Shown here piece after piece: positions 57,432-64,000 of a DNA stretch of 64,000 bases. How positions within the stretch are numbered: position 1 is the first letter of the stretch; each line of letters begins with the position of its first letter. The position numbers and the translations under genes are program-made. The DNA comes from CAIVAT01 sp037133475 (GTDB lineage Bacteria > Bacteroidota > Bacteroidia > Bacteroidales > FEN-979): the NCBI GenBank assembly GCA_037133475.1, contig JBAXOB010000014.1, forward strand, positions 1 through 64,000, in the 5' to 3' direction. Under the pieces are notes generated by a model that worked only from the letters and a program-made list of their open reading frames with translations, made no database searches and was not told where the DNA came from.

Positions 57432-60365
57432 TTATTTTATGACAACCAGTTTCTTCACAAGCAGGTTACTCTCCGTGTTGATGATGATGTGGTAGGTTCC
57501 CTGCGGCGCCGCTGAAAGGTCAATTTCATATTCGGCGGATCCTTTGCATTCTTTGGTCAGGATTACCTTACCCGTGAGATCCTGAACGCTGACATCCATC
57601 CTGCCTTTATTTGCCTGGCCCGGGATGATTTTAAAGATACCCCTGGTTGGGTTTGGGAAGATCTGAATGGAATTTTCGGGATGTTCAGCCACACCAATGG
57701 TCGATTTTGCCTGGGAAACGGTAACGGTCTGGACAGGAAGCGACGTACCCGTAACCTGGATGTTGGCCACCCTTGCGAGGTGGTCGGTATTTACCGTATA
57801 ATCGGCTACGATGGTGCCATTTCCCGACCCGGAGGCGGTAACGGTGCACCAGGAGGCATCGCTGACCACGGTCCAGTTAACGTTGGCGGTGACGGTAAAG
57901 GCTGTAGTTCCGGCATCGAAGGATACATTCTGGATCGGGGGCGTTACACTCATCAAGGGGGTATAGCCTGCCTGGGTAACCGTAACGGTTTCGGAAGGGA
58001 TCCCGGGGGCGGTAACCGTGACATTGCATACCCTTGGGTTCAGGGTGGGGTTCTCGGTATAGGTCGCAACGATCGCACCATTCATCGATCCCGAGGGTGT
58101 CACCGTACACCATGCAACATCGCTGGTAACCGTCCAGGTGGTGTTGGAAGAAACGCTGAACTGGGTGTTGCCTGCAGGAGAAGTTACATTGATGTTGTGC
58201 GGCGTAACCGACAGCATGGGAGCCACGGCAGCCTGGGCCACCGTAACAGTTTGTGATGAAACGCCAGTTCCGTTGACGGTAATATTGGCAACGCGCGGAG
58301 TTACGGCCGTGTTTGCCAGGTAGGTGACCTTGATGGTGTCGTTGTTGACTCCCGAGCCTGAACTGGTAATGGTACACCAGGCAGCGTCGCTGGCTGCAGT
58401 CCATGTCGTATTGGAATTCACCAGGAAGGTGGTTGTCCCGGCATCCGTCATCACATTACGGCTGGGAGGCGTAACGGCAAGAAACGGGGCAACAAGGGTG
58501 GTAAACGACATGTTGGTCCCCGAAGCGGGGCCACCGGCGCTGGAGGCAAAAATCCTGAAATAATAGGTTGTCGCACTCTGCAGCCCCGTAAGCGGAACGC
58601 TGATATCCACGGGAGTAACGCCCGATCCTGCCGACAGGGTGGTCGTAGTATCGGTCATTCCAAACGGAGTGGTTCCATACCTGAAAAAGTAGGTTGTCGG
58701 CAGTCCGTTTGGATTGATCTGGCCGTTGATGTTGGCGGAATAGACCTTTACCGAATCGGCTGCTTTGGTAACGGCGACCGGCGGGATGCTGAATTTAAAC
58801 GAGGCGATCTTGGTTTTCTGGTTGCCGCCATACATATCGGTATACCAGAATGTCTTGTCGTCGGTAGGGTCAACCGACATCTGGGAATAGTCTCCCCAGC
58901 GGTTGATCCCTGTCTGTGAATTTGTCCCGATCTGGATGGTATCTTCTGCAATATCAAGGACTCCGGTTCCGGCGGCATAGGCCGTTGCCGACTGTCCGCA
59001 ATAGAGGATACTGGGATACATGGAGGTACTTGAAACGGAATAACCCAGCGCGAGTTCATTGAAGCCGTTCAGCATGATGCTGCCCATCCAGCGGCTGTGG
59101 ATGTCGGGGGCGTAGGTTCCCTGTTGCCTGACCGACCAGGTTGAGGCGGTTTTCCGCAATTCATACCAGCGGATCCCGGCATGGTGCGCGCCGTCGACAT
59201 TCACGGTATGACAGCAGACGATGGTCTGGTAACCACCAAAATTACGGTACTGGGGCACATTCATGATCACCTGGGGGATGCCGTCAACGCGCTGGCTGGT
59301 ACCCTTCTGGTCAATGTTGTTCCAGTTGTTGCCAAAGCTGCTGCTGAATGGCTGTACATCCAGCTGCTGCGTGCGGACGAAGGTTGAAAGCGAGGGAGTT
59401 GTCCAGTTGACGCTAAGTTCATATAGCCAAAGCTGGTCGGTCCCTCCACCCAAAGCGTCGTCGTTGAAGGCGATATACATGCCGGGAGTACCTGCAGGCG
59501 CAAGCGGACCATCGTTATCGATGGGTGGAACACACATAAAACCGTCGACAGAGGCGGGACGCCATGCATTGTTAAAGGCAATTGCCTGGGCTACACCCCC
59601 GGTAAGCATCTGGTCGCGCTGATAAACGTAAATGTCATTTCCCGAACTGTTGTTGTCGCCCATGTAATAACCGTCGCGCCAAACGCTGAATTTCGGGTAA
59701 TCGGGCATGGCATCCACCGGGAAGGAGTACTGGTGCCACGAGCCCAGGGGATCGTTGGTAGCCGAGATGGCGAACATAATATAGTTGGTCCCTGAATTCG
59801 GGATGGAAAATTCCGTCACGACATACCGGTCGGCCTGGTCATCATACAGCATAACAGGGTCGCCGTCATTCCTGTTGGCACCCGGCACACTGCCGAAAAT
59901 CTGGTTGATATTGGTGGGACCGGCTACCAGGGTTCCCGATTTATCATAAATTGCATAAACACAGTTGATCAGCTGCATAAAATGGTTGCGCCCCGCAGTA
60001 CCGTTGCAATCGGGGGGATAATAGGGTGAGCCCTGTCCCGGAAAATTCACAATCGGTGCTTTATTGCCGTTTTTCACAGTGCCCATAAAATCCTGCCACG
60101 CAGGATCCGGACCTTTTGGCAAAGCGGTGGATGCATAAGGGAAAACACGCTTTTTCAATCCCTCATTCAGCTCACGTTTCTTACCCTTTTTCACAAGCTG
60201 ATCAAATTCGGATTTTGTCATAACCGGGGCATCGCGAAGTGGTTTGCTAAGTCCATAATAGGTGCCGGTAACAACTTTGGCCGGGTGTACCGGGATATCC
60301 TGGGCATAGAGCCCCAGCATAAACAGGCAGAAAAAGGTTGTAAGCAGTAAATGTCGTGTTTTCAT
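57432..60365 (-). CDS. Secreted BACON-domain protein with T9SS type A sorting domain
   Basis: 977 residues with a signal peptide (MKTRHLLLTTFFCLFMLGLY). Residues ~90-560 are a large exported domain (YDDQADRYVVTEFSIPNSGT, YDKSGTLVAGPTNINQIFGS, IRWYELRKTASTWSVRQQGT) of a kind seen in secreted Bacteroidota proteins without known activity, perhaps a beta-propeller. About 560-645 is a fibronectin type III-like domain (SVKVYSANINGQINPNGLPT). About 650-895 are three BACON domains (each with NTTWTxxSDAAWCT or NVNWTVVSDASWCT and an SQTVTVxQA end) used in carbohydrate or mucin binding. The end is a type A sorting domain (IQIFPNPTRGIFKI to KKLVVIK). It is monocistronic. Confidence 0.9.
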   Translation of the reverse strand: MKTRHLLLTTFFCLFMLGLYAQDIPVHPAKVVTGTYYGLSKPLRDAPVMTKSEFDQLVKKGKKRELNEGLKKRVFPYASTALPKGPDPAWQDFMGTVKNGNKAPIVNFPGQGSPYYPPDCNGTAGRNHFMQLINCVYAIYDKSGTLVAGPTNINQIFGSVPGANRNDGDPVMLYDDQADRYVVTEFSIPNSGTNYIMFAISATNDPLGSWHQYSFPVDAMPDYPKFSVWRDGYYMGDNNSSGNDIYVYQRDQMLTGGVAQAIAFNNAWRPASVDGFMCVPPIDNDGPLAPAGTPGMYIAFNDDALGGGTDQLWLYELSVNWTTPSLSTFVRTQQLDVQPFSSSFGNNWNNIDQKGTSQRVDGIPQVIMNVPQYRNFGGYQTIVCCHTVNVDGAHHAGIRWYELRKTASTWSVRQQGTYAPDIHSRWMGSIMLNGFNELALGYSVSSTSMYPSILYCGQSATAYAAGTGVLDIAEDTIQIGTNSQTGINRWGDYSQMSVDPTDDKTFWYTDMYGGNQKTKIASFKFSIPPVAVTKAADSVKVYSANINGQINPNGLPTTYFFRYGTTPFGMTDTTTTLSAGSGVTPVDISVPLTGLQSATTYYFRIFASSAGGPASGTNMSFTTLVAPFLAVTPPSRNVMTDAGTTTFLVNSNTTWTAASDAAWCTITSSGSGVNNDTIKVTYLANTAVTPRVANITVNGTGVSSQTVTVAQAAVAPMLSVTPHNINVTSPAGNTQFSVSSNTTWTVTSDVAWCTVTPSGSMNGAIVATYTENPTLNPRVCNVTVTAPGIPSETVTVTQAGYTPLMSVTPPIQNVSFDAGTTAFTVTANVNWTVVSDASWCTVTASGSGNGTIVADYTVNTDHLARVANIQVTGTSLPVQTVTVSQAKSTIGVAEHPENSIQIFPNPTRGIFKIIPGQANKGRMDVSVQDLTGKVILTKECKGSAEYEIDLSAAPQGTYHIIINTESNLLVKKLVVIK

Positions 60366-60718
60366 AAGTTGCTAATTGATTATTTTACAAATTTAAAACA
60401 ATATTTTACAAATCTGATGGCCCCGGAAAACAAATTCCTTAAAAACCGCCAGGATATATATTATGCTCATATTCTATAACTTAAAAAACAATCCACCCTA
60501 ACATCCATCAGGGTTGATTCAATGAACAGGCTACCGTTATTTAAAGGATCCTAAATGAAGCAGCCGGCACTTTTCCTATGTCAGGGGAACAATCTTGCTT
60601 TTTGTCCCGATCATTTTTATATTTGCGCCAATTAACAAGCGTAATTCAGTACCTGTTTCACTGTTACCAGCATTTTAAAATACTGCAAACATTAACGTTA
60701 TAACCATAGGATCAACTT
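60366..60718. other. Intergenic region upstream of mscL
   Basis: 353 bp between divergent genes. A perfect TAnnTTTG box, TATATTTG at 60618-60625 on the plus strand, lies about 95 nt before mscL and could be its -7 element; no core of the 38-bp regulon site is present. Nothing else recognised. Confidence 0.5.
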
Positions 60719-61153
60719 ATGAAAATCCTGAAAGATTTCAAGGAATTTGCCATGAAGGGCAATGTAATCGACCTGGCGGTGGGTATCATCATCGGCGCAG
60801 CCTTCGGAAAAATCATCTCATCCCTCGTGAATGATCTCATCATGCCGCCCATCGGGCTCCTGGTAGGCGGGATTGATTTCAAAGAGATCGTCGTTAACCT
60901 GAAAGAGGCCGTTAAAGACCCGGCCACCGGGAAGATCCTGAAAGAGGCAGTCACCCTGAAAATCGGCAATTTTATCCAAACGGTGGTTGATTTCCTCATC
61001 GTGGCATTTGCCATCTTTATGATGGTCAAGGCAATCACCAACCTGAACAGGAAAAAGACCGATTCCGCTCCCGTTGCCCCTCCTCCCCCAACCAAAGACC
61101 AGGAGCTCCTTTCCGAAATAAGAGACCTGCTGAAAAAGGGTCAGGGTGAATAA
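60719..61153 (+). CDS. mscL: Large-conductance mechanosensitive channel MscL
   Basis: A 144-residue channel that opens under membrane tension in hypo-osmotic shock. Typical N-terminal amphipathic helix MKILKDFKEFAMKGNVIDLA followed by pore helix VGIIIGAAFGKIISSLVNDL, then MPPIGLLVGGIDF, a periplasmic loop, TM2 (TVVDFLIVAFAIFMMVKAIT) and a charged C-terminal bundle (KDQELLSEIRDLLKKG). Length is normal. Confidence 0.97.
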   Translation: MKILKDFKEFAMKGNVIDLAVGIIIGAAFGKIISSLVNDLIMPPIGLLVGGIDFKEIVVNLKEAVKDPATGKILKEAVTLKIGNFIQTVVDFLIVAFAIFMMVKAITNLNRKKTDSAPVAPPPPTKDQELLSEIRDLLKKGQGE

Positions 61154-61189
61154 CAAATAATTTAATATAAAAATTTCAACTGCTTTAAT

Positions 61190-62128
61190 ATGAAACAATT
61201 ATATATATTAATATTGTCGGTTTTATTGGCCGGTGTCGCCTACGGCCAGGATATCCAGAAAGTTGCAAAGGCCAAGACAGAGGCACTGGCGGAGGTTCAG
61301 CCGGATAGCACAAAGTCATGGTTTGTCCAGGGAAACGGCTCCCTGCAATTTTCACAGGCATCGTTTTCAAACTGGTCGGCAGGAGGCCAGAATTCACTTG
61401 GACTGGTGGCCTGGATTAATTTCAAGGCGAATTACCATCATGGCAAGCATATATGGTCAAACAACATCGACCTGGGGTACGGCTTCAACTACCTGGGTAA
61501 AGGCAGTGATGCAAAATTCAATAAAACCAACGACAAGATTGAAATCACCAGTGCTTACGGATATGAACTGCACCCGAACAAAAAGTGGTATCTCACCGTA
61601 CTGGTAAATTTCAGGTCGCAGTTTGACAATGGGTATAATTACCCTGATGACAAAACGGTCATTTCAAAATTCATGTCCCCCGGTTACCTGGTTGGCGGTA
61701 TCGGGGTCACCTACGCACCCGTAAAGTGGTTTTACCTCTACCTCTCGCCGTCGTCGGGACGTTTTACCTTTGTTACCGACAAAAAACTTTCCGATTCGGG
61801 CGCCTTCGGCGTTGAAAGAGGAAAAACCATCCATGGCGAATTCGGCCCTTACCTGCGTGCCGACCTGAACAAGGACCTCGCCAAAAACATCAACATCACC
61901 TCAACCCTGGAGCTCTTTACCGATTATCTCCATAAGCCGGGAAACATCGACGTAAACTGGAGCCTCCTGCTAAGCATGAAGGTCAACAAGTGGCTGGCGG
62001 CCTCCATCCAGACACAGCTGCTGTACGACGACGATATCACCATTAAAACCGATCCGAACAAACCGGGAGGTCCCCGTACCCAGTTCAAGGAGCTGCTCGG
62101 ACTTGGATTGACCTACAAGTTTAAATAA
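61190..62128 (+). CDS. DUF3078 outer-membrane protein
   Basis: A 312-residue protein with a signal peptide (MKQLYILILSVLLAGVAYGQ) and a beta-barrel-like chain. Family hallmark: FVQGNGSLQFSQASFSNWSA with GGQNSLGLVAWINFKANYHH, then HPNKKWYLTVLVNFRSQFDN and C-terminal LGLGLTYKFK with the aromatic final strand. Function unknown; the family is confined mainly to Bacteroidota. The gap to mscL is 36 bp, so co-transcription is possible. Confidence 0.88.
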   Translation: MKQLYILILSVLLAGVAYGQDIQKVAKAKTEALAEVQPDSTKSWFVQGNGSLQFSQASFSNWSAGGQNSLGLVAWINFKANYHHGKHIWSNNIDLGYGFNYLGKGSDAKFNKTNDKIEITSAYGYELHPNKKWYLTVLVNFRSQFDNGYNYPDDKTVISKFMSPGYLVGGIGVTYAPVKWFYLYLSPSSGRFTFVTDKKLSDSGAFGVERGKTIHGEFGPYLRADLNKDLAKNINITSTLELFTDYLHKPGNIDVNWSLLLSMKVNKWLAASIQTQLLYDDDITIKTDPNKPGGPRTQFKELLGLGLTYKFK

Positions 62129-62399
62129 CTATATTTAAAAACCATAATCCTCTTTTGCCGCCCTGACGAAAAAAAGGCGTCCAAAGAATCCAATTTTGAA
62201 CTTGTGTGAACCATTTTTATCTTTATGGTTAGAAAACGCGTCGAATAAAGGGCACAATCCGTATGAAAAACAACAAACTATTAAACATGCAATAAGACTT
62301 TTTTTCAGTCTGATTAACATATGACAATAATTTTTCACGGTCGATAATCCCCCCTTTCTAATAATTTTATCCGTATTTTTGAAGTCAAAATAAATTGTT

Positions 62400-62672
62400 A
62401 TGGCACATCATGCAGAAGACACCGGAACGCTCACCCATGAGCAACTGAAATTCAGGGAACATACTGAACGCGGGGCCAATTTTATCAAGATCGACCTGTT
62501 TCGTTCTGCCAGGGAGGAATTCAAAGCGGCATTGCTTTACAAGCCCGGCGATGAAGAATGCCTTCGGAAAATCGACGAGATGAATGCCAACATTGCCCGC
62601 GACCGCAAGACGATCTTAGTGGTAGCTCCCCTGGTCATCCTCCTTATTGTTGCAATTGCCTTGCTGATGTGA
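62400..62672 (+). CDS. Small protein with TPR-like helices and C-terminal membrane anchor, 90 aa
   Basis: MAHHAEDTGTLTHEQLKFRE begins a helical N-terminal part with a TPR-like pair (FIKIDLFRSAREEFKAALLY then KPGDEECLRKIDEMNANIAR) and ends in one hydrophobic C-terminal helix (TILVVAPLVILLIVAIALLM), a tail-anchored layout. No named function. It is 29 bp before the glycogen branching enzyme gene on the same strand; no regulatory motif was seen upstream, where 271 bp are AT-rich without a gene. Confidence 0.7.
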   Translation: MAHHAEDTGTLTHEQLKFREHTERGANFIKIDLFRSAREEFKAALLYKPGDEECLRKIDEMNANIARDRKTILVVAPLVILLIVAIALLM

Positions 62673-62701
62673 TAAGGCCTCCCGTAAAACCCCAGTAATC
62701 C

Positions 62702-64000
62702 ATGAAAGAAAAACCGATCAAACAGCTTGCCCTTGTCAGGAACGACCCATGGCTTGAACCAGCAGCCCCGGATATCATGGCACGGTATGAGCGTTACAGG
62801 TTCACCCTTTCCGGGATCGAAGAGGACTGGGAGAGCCTGAATAAATTTGCAAATGCCTACCAGTTTTATGGATTCCACTATGACCGGAACCTAAAAGGGT
62901 GGTATTTCCGCGAATGGGCCCCGAAGGCCCAGGATATCTACCTTTTCGGAGATTTCAACAACTGGCAGCGTTATTCGCACCGGCTGACGCCGAATAAATA
63001 TGGACAGTGGGAGATATTCCTGCCTGATGAAGAATATAAGGACCGGCTGACGCACCAGAGCAAGGTCAAGATACTGGTGCATTCCGAAACAGGCTGGCAT
63101 GAAAAGATCCCCTCCTATATCCACCGGGTTGTGCAGGATACCGACTCGGTTGATTTCAGCGGGCAGCACTGGGCTCCTCCGAAGCCGTTCGACTGGGAGG
63201 GCGACCATTTCGACATCGCACAGCTCAACGAACTGCTCATCTATGAATGCCATGTCGGGATGGCAATGGAACACCTTTCCGTTGGTACCTTTGTAGAATT
63301 TGCCGACTATATCATCCCCTACATTAAAAATTCAGGTTACAATGCCATCCAGCTGATGGCCCTTGCCGAGCACCCCTATTACGGCTCCTTTGGTTATCAT
63401 GTCACCAGCTTTTTCGCGGTTTCGTCGCGGTTCGGCACTCCCGAGGAGTTGAAATACCTGATCAGGAAGGCGCATGAACAGGGAATTGCCGTGCTGATGG
63501 ACCTGGTGCATTCGCATTCGGCAAAAAACACGATGGAGGGGCTCAACCAGTTCGACGGATCGGAGGACCAGTATTTTCACCCCGGTGAACGGGGCGACCA
63601 TCCCCACTGGGATTCAAAATGCTTCAATTACGGGAAACGCGAAGTCATGCAATTCCTGCTTTCCAATATCAAATACTGGCTGCGCGAATTCCATTTCGAT
63701 GGCTTCCGGTTTGACGGTGTCACCTCGATGATGTATTTTGATCACGGTTACCGGGAAGTCTGGGATCTCAACGGATATTTCAAGGATGGCGTCGAATGGG
63801 ATGCGCTGATCTACCTGCAGCTTGCCAACACCCTTATTCACAAGGTCAAACCCCACGCGGTTTCCATTGCCGAAGATGTAAGCGGCATGCCGGGATTGTG
63901 CAGGCCCATCCGTGAAGGCGGGATCGGCTTTGATTACCGCCTGGCCATGGCCATACCCGATTTCTGGATCAGGGTGCTGAAGGAGAAAAAAGATGAGGAG
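62702..64000 (+). CDS. 1,4-alpha-glucan branching enzyme, GH13 (3' end outside window)
   Basis: 433 residues are visible and the frame continues past the end. The start MKEKPIKQLALVRNDPWLEP leads to a CBM48-like domain (about 60-150, YGFHYDRNLKGWYFREWAPK, LFGDFNNWQRYSHRLTPNKY) and the GH13 catalytic barrel (ELLIYECHVGMAMEHLSVGT, MDLVHSHSAKNTMEGL). The nucleophile Asp is about residue 338 in GFRFDGVTSMM and the acid/base Glu about residue 391 in SIAEDVSGMPG. The FDGVTSMMY and AEDVSGMP segments are those of the GH13_8 branch (eukaryote-type) found in many Bacteroidota. It makes alpha-1,6 branches in glycogen, a carbon store. The preceding small gene is only 29 bp away. Confidence 0.92.
   Translation, partial: MKEKPIKQLALVRNDPWLEPAAPDIMARYERYRFTLSGIEEDWESLNKFANAYQFYGFHYDRNLKGWYFREWAPKAQDIYLFGDFNNWQRYSHRLTPNKYGQWEIFLPDEEYKDRLTHQSKVKILVHSETGWHEKIPSYIHRVVQDTDSVDFSGQHWAPPKPFDWEGDHFDIAQLNELLIYECHVGMAMEHLSVGTFVEFADYIIPYIKNSGYNAIQLMALAEHPYYGSFGYHVTSFFAVSSRFGTPEELKYLIRKAHEQGIAVLMDLVHSHSAKNTMEGLNQFDGSEDQYFHPGERGDHPHWDSKCFNYGKREVMQFLLSNIKYWLREFHFDGFRFDGVTSMMYFDHGYREVWDLNGYFKDGVEWDALIYLQLANTLIHKVKPHAVSIAEDVSGMPGLCRPIREGGIGFDYRLAMAIPDFWIRVLKEKKDEE

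Noticed and set aside
62204..62241. GTGTGAAC half-site upstream of the small anchored protein
   Set aside because: The second half of the left motif (CATTTTT) and the right half at +31 do not match; no -7 box in register.
62135..62338. 67-codon minus-strand frame between the DUF3078 gene and the small anchored protein
   Set aside because: AT-rich noncoding DNA with no family match; nothing supports translation.

Overview
The window is a 64 kb piece of a Bacteroidota chromosome. Evidence for the phylum: three genes end in type A type IX secretion (T9SS) sorting domains and one in a type B domain; the promoter -7 boxes are of the TAnnTTTG kind; Shine-Dalgarno-like sites are scarce; and many families are typical of the phylum (PKD-repeat giant protein, BACON domains, DUF3494 ice-binding domains, DUF3078, DUF6600). 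No rRNA, tRNA, CRISPR array, insertion sequence or prophage was found. I cannot place it below phylum.

Layout. 0-7 kb: the 3' part of a giant PKD-repeat surface protein. 7-17 kb, all minus strand: sbcC and sbcD, an unknown low-GC gene, a DUF2779 nuclease, a secreted M1 aminopeptidase and lpxD. 17-57 kb: a dense stress and envelope island. It holds two CsbD proteins, a hybrid histidine kinase, a seven-gene operon (CsbD, lipoprotein, His-rich secreted protein, YtxH, holin-like protein, unknown, Nramp-type transporter), YceI, a BON-oleate hydratase pair, an MlaEFD lipid transporter, two AI-2E transporters, an ice-binding-domain surface protein, OmpA and DUF6600 envelope proteins, tiny membrane proteins, UspA, CbpA-CbpM co-chaperones, MgtA, two PAP2 phosphatases, a DUF748/AsmA-like protein, two AraC-type regulators and a regulator-kinase-receiver operon. 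57-64 kb: a secreted BACON/T9SS protein, MscL, a DUF3078 outer-membrane protein, a small membrane protein and the start of a GH13 glycogen branching enzyme.

Main discovery. Fourteen promoters between 17.4 and 56.7 kb, plus one degenerate copy, share one architecture: GTGTGAATnATGyAA, exactly 16 nt, TGTAACA, exactly 20 nt, then a TAnnTTTG-like -7 box. Inside the core, GAATnATGyAA(C) tends to recur with a 21-bp phase, two helical turns, as in tandem AraC-family half-sites, and the second half-site lies on the -33 position. The sites precede almost every stress or envelope transcription unit in the island. One is in front of an operon encoding an AraC-type HTH protein with an HMA-like N-terminus, a hybrid kinase with an HPt domain, and a lone receiver. 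I infer a coordinated, probably autoregulated envelope/general stress regulon, with this AraC-type family (a second paralogue is at 56.7-57.2 kb) as the leading candidate regulator. The site and its spacing are read directly from the sequence; the identity of the regulator is inference.
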